From Bacteroidota bacterium (GTDB lineage Bacteria > Bacteroidota > Bacteroidia > Cytophagales > Cyclobacteriaceae): a stretch of 64,000 nucleotides of DNA. The DNA lies in assembly GCA_023428695.1 (NCBI GenBank), contig JAEYWY010000022.1, forward strand, positions 62,001 through 126,000, given 5' to 3'. Under the pieces are notes generated by a model, which searched no databases, was not told the DNA's origin, and was given only the letters and a program-made list of their open reading frames with translations. Both the position numbers and the translations under genes were made by a program. Below, one piece after another: positions 8,844-17,201 of this stretch (the first letter of the stretch is position 1; each line of letters begins with the position of its first letter).

Positions 8844-10169
8844 TTATCCGGGCACAACTTCCAGACTGCGTTTTCTGAATGGTTGCCGACGCCAATAGGT
8901 AAGGCTTCGCCATAACCATTCCATTGGGCCGAAGTGAAAATATGCCATCCAGATGTGACTGAAAATTATTTGAAATATCCAGATAACAATAACGATGTAG
9001 TACACATCTATGCGTGACAACTGTCCGGCGAGCCCAAACCCGATGCCATAAAAAAGCGTGGCACAAATGAAAGATTGCATGAGGTAATTGGTCAGCGCCA
9101 TTTGTCCTACAGGTTGCAACACAGCAAATAACCACCGAAATAATCCCACTTTGTAAAGTGCCATAACAAGTCCGAAAACTCCGAGGCCTCGTGCGGTTCT
9201 GGAAATCTCGTACATCTGAAAAGAGATGTTTTTTTCGAGCTCAAACATGTTAAACTCATAGTGGATGAGTTGTTCCAATCGCACATACGAAAGCGGCAAA
9301 CCAATACCAAGGCCGACCAGTGCCATCAGCCAATACGTTCGCGCCGGATGTTCTCCCTGGAGAATGCCCAGTTTAAAGAAGGCCATTCCGAAAAAGATGA
9401 AAACAAGTGCGTCAAAAAAGAAGTAGTAATACGTTTTGACCGTTTCCATGTGCACGCTTGCATTTGCGCGGCGCTCATAGAGCCTTGTAAAAGTCCCGGT
9501 TAGGGCTCCGATTGTTTGCTCATACTTCTTCTTCCTGCTTTCGAGCTTCTGTCCATCGCGGAAACCCGTCATGGCGCCGAGTTCTTCTTTTTGTTCCTCG
9601 GTAAGTTTCGTTGCGGTAGTGTCGATAGCGGCGATCGTCTCACCGCGACGAATCATATCTTTCCTGAGATACAGGTCGCGGTTTTCACGGATTGTTACGA
9701 TGAGCATACAAACCGATCCGGCTATGATCAGATGAACCGGCTTAAGGCGGATAAACGGAAGGATGACAAATGCGCACATTGCATACTGGTACAAAATATC
9801 GCCCGGCCATAGTAAAATAAATGCGTTGACGAGGCCAAAAAGCAGCAGCCACAGATTGCGGCGGATGAGCACGATAGCCGGGACGATACCCTCTGCGCGT
9901 TTTTCAGCGCGAGACATAAAGATCAATATGCCGGCGCCGAAAAGCAGTGAGAACAAGGCGCGCTGTGTGCCTTCCGGAAGCCAGTCAATCACATACCAGA
10001 CAGTGAAGTCAGGAGTGCCGATTTCATTCAGGACCATGGGGTCGCCAAATATCCCAAACCACGGAATGTTTAATAACAGAATACCCAGCAGTGCGAAGCC
10101 GCGCAAGCCGTCCAGAACAAGAATGCGCTCCTGTTGACTAATGGGTGCAGGTGATTGGTCGACTGACAT
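8844..10169 (-). CDS. DUF418 (YeiB-like) membrane protein
   Basis: The product has 441 residues and about ten hydrophobic segments. It opens with RILVLDGLRGFALLGILLLN, the hallmark of DUF418/YeiB proteins and related acyltransferase-like membrane proteins. A soluble insertion around residues 185-240 is rich in Lys and Glu. The C-terminal DUF418 region contains QPVGQMALTNYLMQS and IFQIIFSHIWMAYFHFGPMEWLWRSLTYW. Function is unknown; members are inner-membrane proteins sometimes linked to envelope or uptake roles. The gene stands alone between the oxidoreductase and a small LuxR-type regulator. Confidence 0.9.
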   Translation of the reverse strand: MSVDQSPAPISQQERILVLDGLRGFALLGILLLNIPWFGIFGDPMVLNEIGTPDFTVWYVIDWLPEGTQRALFSLLFGAGILIFMSRAEKRAEGIVPAIVLIRRNLWLLLFGLVNAFILLWPGDILYQYAMCAFVILPFIRLKPVHLIIAGSVCMLIVTIRENRDLYLRKDMIRRGETIAAIDTTATKLTEEQKEELGAMTGFRDGQKLESRKKKYEQTIGALTGTFTRLYERRANASVHMETVKTYYYFFFDALVFIFFGMAFFKLGILQGEHPARTYWLMALVGLGIGLPLSYVRLEQLIHYEFNMFELEKNISFQMYEISRTARGLGVFGLVMALYKVGLFRWLFAVLQPVGQMALTNYLMQSFICATLFYGIGFGLAGQLSRIDVYYIVIVIWIFQIIFSHIWMAYFHFGPMEWLWRSLTYWRRQPFRKRSLEVVPG

Positions 10170-10258
10170 AACTAAATTGGTTTGGGTCTGGAATGTTGCA
10201 CTCCTTGCCTGAATACCTCAAAACGCTATAATAAATTTCAGAAAGGATACGACGACCT

Positions 10259-10531
10259 TCAATCCCTGAAATCAGGGATATGCTCGCAGGGCACGAAATC
10301 CTGGATCAGATACATCCTGCTGGCTTTCGCGATCAGGTGAACCGTATTACGTGCTTCCAGTTTCAACAGGAGATTTTTGCGGTAGGTTTCGACGGTGTGA
10401 CTGCTGATGTTGAGGAGCCGGGCCATTTCCTTTGTTGAAAATCCTTCGGCCAGAAGCAGCACCACCTCTTTTTCGCGCGCGGTAATGTTAGGAGCCGCGG
10501 TCTTTTCATCCATGGTCGCTTTAGTTGACAT
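10259..10531 (-). CDS. Stand-alone LuxR-type helix-turn-helix protein
   Basis: The protein has 90 residues, nearly all of them one LuxR/GerE DNA-binding domain. It begins ITAREKEVVLLLAEGFSTKE and continues MARLLNISSHTVETYRKNLL, then KLEARNTVHLIAKA. No receiver or ligand domain precedes it in any frame, so this is a free-standing output domain. Such short regulators occur in Bacteroidota. The target is unknown; the DUF418 gene just downstream on the same strand is one possibility. Confidence 0.85.
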   Translation of the reverse strand: MSTKATMDEKTAAPNITAREKEVVLLLAEGFSTKEMARLLNISSHTVETYRKNLLLKLEARNTVHLIAKASRMYLIQDFVPCEHIPDFRD

Positions 10532-10711
10532 GAAACGTTGGTTAGGATGTTGAACATAGAGACCCTGTCACGGGGATTGACAGGCTTATCCAAATCACCT
10601 TGGAAGTGATGCTCAGCGCTTAGGCAAATGACCACATTGTTTTAGATATTAGCAAATCTGTCCCCGCAAGGAGCCGATTCCCGATGAAAAAAAGAATGAC
10701 CGGGGATTGTG

Positions 10712-11056
10712 TTAGTTGTACTCGACCTTGCGTTCAAAGTAGCGGACTATCTGCTTGCGGGTTTCCCGCATCCGAAGATGCTGGAGCCGGTGATCGCCCT
10801 TCATCTCATCACGAATCCCGGAGACGTCAACAGGCTCGCGTTCATAAAAGAAGTCGGCAGGCAATTGCCCCAGAAACAAACAGATTTTTACGAGGTCACC
10901 AAAAGGAAAGGTTTGCTCCGACCGGAGTTGACGTCCAACCTCAGTCGCATCGTAGTTAAGGTAAGCTGCCAGGGAGTTGACACTCTTATTCTTCTCGCGA
11001 AGCAGTTCCATGATATTCTGGTTGAAACGATGAATTTTTCCGTCGTTCGAGGGCAT
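10712..11056 (-). CDS. XRE-like small transcriptional regulator
   Basis: The protein has 114 residues from the ATG at 11056; the open frame extends 48 codons upstream, but that part looks non-coding. Residues about 20-70 (NIMELLREKNKSVNSLAAYL, then NYDATEVGRQLRSEQTFPFG and DLVKICLFLGQLPADFF) have the spacing of a five-helix Cro/C1 DNA-binding domain with a weakened second helix. The C-terminus is charged and may mediate dimer contacts. This is a moderate-confidence call. It lies apart from its neighbours and its targets are not evident. Confidence 0.6.
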   Translation of the reverse strand: MPSNDGKIHRFNQNIMELLREKNKSVNSLAAYLNYDATEVGRQLRSEQTFPFGDLVKICLFLGQLPADFFYEREPVDVSGIRDEMKGDHRLQHLRMRETRKQIVRYFERKVEYN

Positions 11057-11236
11057 AATCTTCGGGTTTAATTTCTTACGAGCGTTACATGAAGATAAGC
11101 CTCCCCTTTCGGGCATTTGGGAGGCCCACGAAAATATTAGAGACAAATAAATCAGAAAACGTTTGAGGTAATGACTATTATAAAACCAGCTGGTCCTCAA
11201 ACGTGTGCAATAAACGGGTTCGTCGGCGGCGACGAC

Positions 11237-12490
11237 TTACGAAGGAGCAACAGCCTGCATAAGTATCGCGCAAAGCCATCCACCATATGTTCCGAGTGCA
11301 TAGCCGAGTACTGCAAGCAGAACGCCAACAGGGGCAAGTGACGGATGAAATGCCGACGCAACGATAGGAGCAGACGCAGCGCCACCAATGTTGGCCATAC
11401 TTCCCACTGCGGTAAAGAAAAATGGTGCCTTGATAATCCACGCGACGAATAACATGATACCGACGTGAATGCACATCCAGATACTTCCAACAAAAAAGAG
11501 TTGATAGTTATGATAGATCGACTTCAGATCCATTTGCATTCCTATCGTCGCGACCAGCACGTAGAGCAGTACACTTCCAAGTCGCGATGCGCCAACGCCT
11601 TCAAGTTCTTTCGCACGCGTGAACGAAAGAAGCAAACCAAAGGTGGTTGCAAGCACGACGATCCAGAAGAACGCCGAATCAAGACTAAATCTGTCAAGCT
11701 CCCACGACGCCGGCAGACTCTCGATAAAGAATACGATGTAGTCGGAGAGCCAGTGTGAAAGTCCCGTGAAACCAAATGCAATACCGAGAACGAGTATCGT
11801 ATCTGACAGCGCCGGCATCTTAAGAATGCTTAGCCTGAATTTTTCAATACGAGACTTGACTTCATCAATAGCCGAAGCATCGGCCTTAAATGCAGAATCA
11901 ATTTTGTCGGAGCGACCTGCGCCGTAGAGAAGTACTGCCATCCATATGTTGGCTACAATAACATCAACAGTAACCATTATCGAAAACAGCGACGGGCTTG
12001 CGCCGAATACTTCAAGCATCGCAGCCTGGTTTGCTCCGCCACCAATCCAGCTTCCTGCAATTGTTGCCATACCCCGCCACACAGCGTCCGGACCAACTCC
12101 TCCTACCAGTTCAGGATCGAACAGGGAGACTATCATGATCGCCAATGGCCCTCCGATGATTACACCAACCGTTCCGGCGAGGAACATGACGATGGCGCGC
12201 GGGCCCAGGCGCATGATACTTTTCAAATCGATACTGAGCGTAAGCAGAACCAGACTCGCAGGAAGCAGATAGCGGGATGCTACCCTGTAAAGCGAGGACC
12301 CCTCACCTGAGATGATGCCTAACGAATTCAAAACCGAAGGAAGAAAATAACACAGAAGCAGCGACGGAACGTAGGTATAGAATTTCTTCCAGAATGGGTG
12401 GTTACTTGCCGCCGTTTTGAAGACAACGGCAAGAATAACCATAAGCATTCCAAGAACGACGGCGTCATTGGTAATTAGTGGCTGATCCAT
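11237..12490 (-). CDS. DUF819 family membrane protein
   Basis: The product has 417 residues and 10-12 hydrophobic segments. It has the DUF819 pattern: an opening LITNDAVVLGMLMVILAVVF, glycine-rich loops IAGSWIGGGANQAAMLEVFG and FTAVGSMANIGGAASAPIVA, and VGVLLAVLGYALGTYGGWLC near the end. DUF819 (YjcL-like) proteins are predicted inner-membrane transporters of uncharacterised substrate, with a repeat architecture like that of other secondary carriers. The two GG(A)-type loops are likely part of the transport core (inference). The gene stands alone on the minus strand. Confidence 0.9.
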   Translation of the reverse strand: MDQPLITNDAVVLGMLMVILAVVFKTAASNHPFWKKFYTYVPSLLLCYFLPSVLNSLGIISGEGSSLYRVASRYLLPASLVLLTLSIDLKSIMRLGPRAIVMFLAGTVGVIIGGPLAIMIVSLFDPELVGGVGPDAVWRGMATIAGSWIGGGANQAAMLEVFGASPSLFSIMVTVDVIVANIWMAVLLYGAGRSDKIDSAFKADASAIDEVKSRIEKFRLSILKMPALSDTILVLGIAFGFTGLSHWLSDYIVFFIESLPASWELDRFSLDSAFFWIVVLATTFGLLLSFTRAKELEGVGASRLGSVLLYVLVATIGMQMDLKSIYHNYQLFFVGSIWMCIHVGIMLFVAWIIKAPFFFTAVGSMANIGGAASAPIVASAFHPSLAPVGVLLAVLGYALGTYGGWLCAILMQAVAPS

Positions 12491-12577
12491 GTACGAAGAT
12501 CGAATTTCTTTCCGAAATCCGCTTTACTACCGGATCAAAACTTCAACTTATTCGTGCGAAGATCAACACGAACGATG

Positions 12578-13141
12578 TTATTGTCCGAACTGATAAAATA
12601 CACCGAACTGTAATCCACCGTTCGTGATCTTGTCATCGCCGTCGTTGATGTTACTCACACCAAACGCATAACGCAGGTCCACACCAAAACCCGAGGCCCG
12701 TTTATAGCTGATGCCAACAGGGATTGAAAAATCAATTGATTTAAATCCATCTTTCACGTCAACGCTCGTGTCGTCAAGTTTTTGTTTTGCACTAAGCAAG
12801 AAACCAATTTGAGGTCCGGCCTGTACGCGAAATCCGTCGCCAAACATGTACTGCAACAATACAGGTATGTTCAGATAATTCAGATTAAGTCTGGCGTCGT
12901 CATTGTCCGCAGCCTTGGCACCCTGCATGGAAAAAACGAGTTCCGGCTGAAGCGCAAGTACCTCCGACATGTGGATGTGGGCGAGTCCGCCAAAATGCAG
13001 CCCGACCGTACTGTTGACATCCACGTCGTCACCAACAAGCGAATAAATATTAACGCCTGCTTTGATACCGGGTTGGACCTGCGCGGATGCGAAATAGGTT
13101 ACGGCACACAGGGCCAATGCGAGTGTAAAGATCTTTTTCAT
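12578..13141 (-). CDS. Outer-membrane beta-barrel protein (porin-like, PorT/OMP_b-brl family)
   Basis: The protein has 187 residues. A signal peptide (MKKIFTLALALCAVTYFASA) precedes a short eight-strand-type barrel: QPGIKAGVNIYSL, VGLHFGGLAHIHMS, LQPELVFSMQGAK, LNYLNIPVLLQYMF, FRVQAGPQIGFLLSA, FSIPVGISYKRASG, GVDLRYAFGVSNI and GLQFGVFYQFGQ, which ends in a terminal aromatic. This is the common Bacteroidota outer-membrane beta-barrel domain found in PorT-like and other small barrels. No specific role can be given. Confidence 0.88.
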   Translation of the reverse strand: MKKIFTLALALCAVTYFASAQVQPGIKAGVNIYSLVGDDVDVNSTVGLHFGGLAHIHMSEVLALQPELVFSMQGAKAADNDDARLNLNYLNIPVLLQYMFGDGFRVQAGPQIGFLLSAKQKLDDTSVDVKDGFKSIDFSIPVGISYKRASGFGVDLRYAFGVSNINDGDDKITNGGLQFGVFYQFGQ

Positions 13142-13262
13142 AGTTGTAATTTTTCCGAGAGATGGAAAAATTCCATGCCGGATGCGTTTTCCTTTGAAGT
13201 GTGTGACAACAGAATGGCGTTCGCTTCAGACAGCAAAAGCAATTACGGAATAGAGACCGACA

Positions 13263-13754
13263 TCATCCCGGTTCGTACAGCCTCAGGCGTTTCGAGAGGC
13301 GTTCAACAGCCGCTGCGAGCCGTCGGACCCTGGTCTCCTCCCTTTTTGCGGAATAGATCCACTGAACATAATGATTTTGCTCACTCTCCGTGACGGTTCG
13401 GAAAAACTTCAACGCTTCAGGTTCGAGGCGAAGACATTCGAGCATTTCCTTCGGAACCTCTAGAGGCTCGTTATCCGGGAACAGTATCACGCGCACTTTG
13501 TCGCCTTCGTCCTTCCCAATCTTCTTTCGGATCTCAGCCCTGACAGGAAGGAACAGTTTTCCGTTTCCCATAGGCATAAGGTGATATTTACGGATTTCGT
13601 AGCCATCTATGGAGCCGCGAACCCTAACCCACCCAAATGGTTTCGACTTGCCCTGGAGGATTTCGGGAACGCGGACATACGTCCAGCCTCCCTTGCCGGG
13701 AAACCTCTCGAGGAGGATTTTCTTATCGATCAGTGGTTTTTCTGAATCGGGCAT
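13263..13754 (-). CDS. DUF1905 / YdeI-type protein
   Basis: The protein has 163 residues. The first ~95 residues match the DUF1905 fold (KKILLERFPGKGGWTYVRVP, then FGWVRVRGSIDGYEIRKYHL and PVRAEIRKKIGKDEGDKVRV). The C-terminal part (EALKFFRTVTESEQNHYVQW, then YSAKREETRVRRLAAAVERL) matches the YdeI/OmpD-associated helical segment. Fusions of these two parts are common in soil bacteria and have no proven activity. It is probably cytoplasmic, as no signal peptide is seen. Confidence 0.85.
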   Translation of the reverse strand: MPDSEKPLIDKKILLERFPGKGGWTYVRVPEILQGKSKPFGWVRVRGSIDGYEIRKYHLMPMGNGKLFLPVRAEIRKKIGKDEGDKVRVILFPDNEPLEVPKEMLECLRLEPEALKFFRTVTESEQNHYVQWIYSAKREETRVRRLAAAVERLSKRLRLYEPG

Positions 13755-13879
13755 AATGGTATGTCTACGTGAACCTTGCGAGTAAGTTAGTGATGCAAAA
13801 AATAATTACACAGCCGTGATGAAAATCAGCATCTTTTCGAATCCCGCGATCGTATATTTGACAACCAAACACACTGAGT

Positions 13880-13984
13880 ATGTCTAAATCACAGGACGCC
13901 AAAAAAGAAAAGAAGAAGCCCGCAACAAAATCCCTGAAGGAAAAACGGGCTGAGAAAAAGGCGAAAAAAGCTAATCGTCAGTAA
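13880..13984 (+). CDS. Small lysine-rich protein, 34 residues
   Basis: An ATG at 13880 opens a 34-codon frame beginning MSKSQDAKKEKKKPATKSLK and ending KKANRQ. About 40 percent of the residues are Lys or Arg, with alternating Ala, and no hydrophobic core. The frame ends 48 bases before a very strong intrinsic terminator, which supports real transcription. Very small basic proteins of this kind are common in Bacteroidota, and their function is not known to me. Nucleic-acid or ribosome binding is a guess from charge alone. Confidence 0.6.
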   Translation: MSKSQDAKKEKKKPATKSLKEKRAEKKAKKANRQ

Positions 13985-14032
13985 TCCGCGCTACCATGTG
14001 AGGCATTATATTGCCTCAACGGGACTAGCATT

Positions 14033-14058
14033 ACCGGCCTTCGGGCCGGTTTTTTTTT
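14033..14058 (+). terminator. Strong Rho-independent terminator after the lysine-rich small gene
   Basis: ACCGGCC (14033-14039), a TTCG tetraloop and GGCCGGT (14044-14050) are followed by a run of T to 14058. A perfect seven-base GC-rich stem capped by a UUCG loop with a long T-run is a textbook intrinsic terminator on the plus strand. Confidence 0.9.
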
Positions 14059-14086
14059 GCTTTCGACCCGTGTCGTATTTTGTCAA

Positions 14087-14214
14087 TAGCCAGCTAGCTT
14101 CCGGCAACTGGCCACTAGCTGATTGCGAAAGTGAGATGGTTTCGGTTCTGATGAAGTATCAATCTTAGTACTGCTTAATGGCCAGCCAGTGGCTAGTTGC
14201 CAGTTGCCAGCAGC
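14087..14214. repeat. Intergenic imperfect inverted repeat of CTAGC/TTGCC words
   Basis: Arms GGCAACTGGCCACTAGCT (14103-14120) and AGCCAGTGGCTAGTTGCC (14184-14201) are inverted with 16 of 18 positions matching. Around them the same short words (CAGCTAGC, CCAGTTGCC, TAGCCAG) recur in shuffled order. The spacer is 63 bases. The element sits between the terminator at 14033 and the end of the DUF1080 gene. No coding potential is seen. It resembles degenerate intergenic repeat elements, but I cannot name a family. Confidence 0.55.
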
Positions 14215-14217
14215 TTC

Positions 14218-15150
14218 TCACAGTGGCGTGATTACAATGTTTCTATACTCCACCGGGCCATGATCCCCCTGAAGCAACAACGGTCCGGGGTCGTCTTCGT
14301 TGGAGTCGAGCGCACCTCCGGTAATGCCAGGAATTTCCTGATTGCAGATTATCAATTTGCCATTCGCCTCCACCGTGATCATCCTTCCGACAAGTGTGAT
14401 GTCATAGGTCTGCCATTCACCGGGTGCTTTTGCAACCTGCTCAATGGGCGCAATGAAACCATAGACGCCACCGAGTTCACCGGACACAGGATCGTTCCCT
14501 TTGCTGTCCATGATTTGTACTTCATACCTCCCGCGCAGATAGACACCGCTGTTACTGCCTTGTGGATATCGGAATTCAATGTGCAGCTTAAAGTTTTTGA
14601 ACTTGTCAACGGTCACAAGATTTGCGCCCGACTTCGGACTCTTGAGTATGCCGTTTTCAACGACCCACTGATTATCACCCAACGCTTTCCATCCTTCGAG
14701 ATTGGGCTTGATAAGCTGTTGCGGCTTGCCGGGAGTTCCCGCTTTCTCACCTCGCAAAGAAGGGGCGCGCTTGCCAGTCCAACTGTATTTCTTTCCATCG
14801 GGGAACGTGATTTCTCCGGAGAGAGCGTTGTCACTAACCTCACCCATTACGATAAGATCCGCGGCGCCTTCTTCCCACTGCGGAGGGATAACGAAGCTGA
14901 AGATGTTTCCATTTAACGTGACTTCTGACACCGGTCGCGCACTGCCGGCAACACCGACGAAGCGTCCGACAAGCGTCCTGAAACCGGAATGCGTAACTTC
15001 AAGCCACGACGGACTTTGCGTTCCGTTCATGTCGATAGTCAGGTCCCAACGCCCTTCAAGTTTTTTTGCAGCAGGATTGTCCTGTGCATTCGTTTCAATC
15101 ACAATCGTGGTCAGCAAAGACAACACGACAAAGGCAGATGACATTTTCAT
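14218..15150 (-). CDS. DUF1080 (3-keto-disaccharide hydrolase-like) exported protein
   Basis: From the ATG at 15150 the protein has 310 residues with a signal peptide ending near TNAQ. Residues about 25-125 form a small beta-rich domain of unknown type (GRWDLTIDMNGTQSPSWLEV). Residues about 135-310 are a DUF1080 domain: GWKALGDNQWVVENGILKSP, FKNFKLHIEFRYPQGSNSGV, YLRGRYEVQIMDS and EWQTYDITLVGRMITVEANG. DUF1080 has a concanavalin-like fold, and some members hydrolyse 3-keto-glycosides made by Gfo/Idh-type oxidases. A Gfo/Idh oxidoreductase gene lies 5.5 kb away, though the two are not in one operon. Upstream codons of the open frame (to 15240) look non-coding. Confidence 0.88.
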   Translation of the reverse strand: MKMSSAFVVLSLLTTIVIETNAQDNPAAKKLEGRWDLTIDMNGTQSPSWLEVTHSGFRTLVGRFVGVAGSARPVSEVTLNGNIFSFVIPPQWEEGAADLIVMGEVSDNALSGEITFPDGKKYSWTGKRAPSLRGEKAGTPGKPQQLIKPNLEGWKALGDNQWVVENGILKSPKSGANLVTVDKFKNFKLHIEFRYPQGSNSGVYLRGRYEVQIMDSKGNDPVSGELGGVYGFIAPIEQVAKAPGEWQTYDITLVGRMITVEANGKLIICNQEIPGITGGALDSNEDDPGPLLLQGDHGPVEYRNIVITPL

Positions 15151-15308
15151 ACTCCGGAATTTGATTTCTTGAAAGTTAACAAAGTTTTGGATTTGGCAAC
15201 AGGCTCTTATTAGCAGCGGTATTCTATGTCGATGACACACTACATGTCCGCTGCTTAGGATTGTATGACTAAGCGGGAAATTTCTAAATTGCGAAAAAAC
15301 CCTCGCAT

Positions 15309-15761
15309 ATGTCTTCTGAAATCCTTCTGCGTTACCTTCATTTCATCAGTATTTTCGCCATTGTGGGATCACTCGTCTCCGAGCATCTCCTTTTGAAAAA
15401 AGAGATGACACGTTCGGAGATCGGGCGTGTCGCCAGGATTGACGCAGTATATGGTATAGCTGCGCTTACACTCCTCGTTGCGGGACTAACGTTGTGGCTG
15501 AGCGACATCGGCAAACCAGCGGCGTTTTACAGCAAGAACTGGATCTTTCATACAAAGATCACATGCTTCCTGCTTGTTGGATTGTTATCGATTCATCCAA
15601 CCGTTTTTTTCATCCGGAACCGAAAGGGAAATGCTAATGAACTGATCACGATTCCAAAATCCATTATTATGATGCTGCGGATGGAACTCTTGTTACTTGC
15701 CATTATTCCGTTGCTGGCAGGACTTATGGCAAAAGGTATCGGACTGGCCCTTGCCAACTAG
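15309..15761 (+). CDS. DUF2214 family membrane protein
   Basis: The protein has 150 residues and four hydrophobic helices. It begins LRYLHFISIFAIVGSLVSEH, with conserved His residues on the first helix, and has a VYGIAALTLLVAGLTLWLSD helix and FHTKITCFLLVGLLSIHPTV. This is the DUF2214 pattern. The family is uncharacterised; the regularly placed His residues in helices could bind a cofactor (inference). Thirty-one bases separate it from the next membrane-protein gene on the same strand, so the two may be co-transcribed. Confidence 0.88.
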   Translation: MSSEILLRYLHFISIFAIVGSLVSEHLLLKKEMTRSEIGRVARIDAVYGIAALTLLVAGLTLWLSDIGKPAAFYSKNWIFHTKITCFLLVGLLSIHPTVFFIRNRKGNANELITIPKSIIMMLRMELLLLAIIPLLAGLMAKGIGLALAN

Positions 15762-15792
15762 CCTTCTCCGCTAACGAAAAAAACTGTCACTC

Positions 15793-16959
15793 ATGCGCGA
15801 ATACCGTCTCCCAAAATTCTGGCGCGTCGTCAGTTATATCTTCAGCGCAGCCTTCTTTCTGCTGGCGCTGTTTCTCATCTATCGGGCTGTTCTGTCCGGG
15901 AACCAGGGTGTGGCTCTCTTACTCTTTTATGGCGGCGCAGTGGTATTGTTTGCGCTCGCATGGTATGTTCTCAGGGACACAAAGGCAGGAAGGCTCATCC
16001 TTGAAGATGATCGCGTGACACTAGTATCTCCGCTAGGAACAAAGTCGCTGCACAAGGACGAAATACGTGGATTTCGTATCGTCGAAAATTACATTAACGT
16101 TGAACCGATCGATCGAAAGAAGCCTGTACTGCGAATATCAAAGTACTTCGAGAAACAACACGAAGTCAGACGCTGGTTTGACCTCTACATTCCAAATCTC
16201 GAAATCACTGAATGGCAGGAGGAAGTGATCGGGGTACTCCGAGACGAGGAACTCGGTCTCTTCTCAGACGCCAGGCTGACGAAACTCGACAGTGCGCGCA
16301 AAGTAGCCCGTGCGATCAACATAAGTGCATGGGTTATCTGCGCCTGGATAATCTTTTACCCGAAACCTTACGCTCTGGCAATCACAACGGGAATTGCTTT
16401 GCCCTGGATTGCAATGGCAACCAGCTACATCTATCGCAATCTGATGAAAGGTGGCGACCGCGAAAAAAGCGCCTACCCTTCCGTTACTCAAGGATTTGTC
16501 CTGCCGGGTTTTGCCCTCGTGCTTCGTTTTCTTTTCGACTATGACATCCTCGATTACTCCAATGCATGGATCATGGTAGGATGCCTCACCGTGGCATTGT
16601 TTGTGTTATTTCAGTTACCCATCAAGGGATTCTCACCACGGTCGGGATCAGCGATATTCTTATTGATCCTCTTCCCGCTCTTTACGTTTGTATACAGCTT
16701 CGGAACAGTTTTGTTAATCAACTGTATGACGGACAAGTCCGAGCCCGCTCAATACAAGTCGACAATCCTGTCAAAACGCACGACAAAAGGTAAAACGACA
16801 ACGTACTATTTCGACCTCGCTCCCTGGGGTGAATTGACGGAAAAGGAATCTGTCACAGTCAGCCGTGAGGAATATGACAAAGCTTCCCCTGGGGATACGG
16901 TTAAGATCAATCAACACAAAGGAACGTTTCGTATTCCGTGGCTTGAAGTGTCGTTGTAA
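15793..16959 (+). CDS. Multi-pass membrane protein of unknown function
   Basis: The protein has 388 residues. Two N-terminal helices (about 12-33 and 38-60) are followed by a cytoplasmic beta-rich segment of ~110 residues (RLILEDDRVTLVSPLGTKSL, then HKDEIRGFRIVENYINVEPI) that resembles a PH-like membrane-associated domain. Further helices follow near 175-215, 240-275 and 285-315. The ~65-residue C-terminal domain (TTYYFDLAPWGELTEKESVT, then VSREEYDKASPGDTVKINQH) has the look of a small OB or SH3-like barrel. I do not recognise the family. The gene probably follows DUF2214 in one transcript. Confidence 0.65.
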   Translation: MREYRLPKFWRVVSYIFSAAFFLLALFLIYRAVLSGNQGVALLLFYGGAVVLFALAWYVLRDTKAGRLILEDDRVTLVSPLGTKSLHKDEIRGFRIVENYINVEPIDRKKPVLRISKYFEKQHEVRRWFDLYIPNLEITEWQEEVIGVLRDEELGLFSDARLTKLDSARKVARAINISAWVICAWIIFYPKPYALAITTGIALPWIAMATSYIYRNLMKGGDREKSAYPSVTQGFVLPGFALVLRFLFDYDILDYSNAWIMVGCLTVALFVLFQLPIKGFSPRSGSAIFLLILFPLFTFVYSFGTVLLINCMTDKSEPAQYKSTILSKRTTKGKTTTYYFDLAPWGELTEKESVTVSREEYDKASPGDTVKINQHKGTFRIPWLEVSL

Positions 16960-17201
16960 AGACGAAAGGTGAAAGTTCCTTCGAAAATACATTTTTGGGT
17001 AAGGGAATGGGGAAAGAGACGTTGAATGAGGGACTAATTTCTCATTTATGATTTCTAATTGGTGGGACTAACTCACTCTGCGCTCCATTGCGTCTTAGCG
17101 CGTTTGCAGTGAGAAAAGACCGTCCTACGGGCAGAATCGTTAACATCGAAATTAAGACGAACCAAACTTGCAGCTCATCGCTTGTAGCTTGCAGTTTAGT
17201 A

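Noticed and set aside
11099..11125. Hairpin GCCTCCC/GGGAGGC as a terminator
   Set aside because: There is a 13-base loop and no T-run on either strand, so a terminator role is not supported.
14197..14916. 239-codon open frame on the plus strand
   Set aside because: It is antisense to the DUF1080 gene, which has clear homology and a signal peptide.
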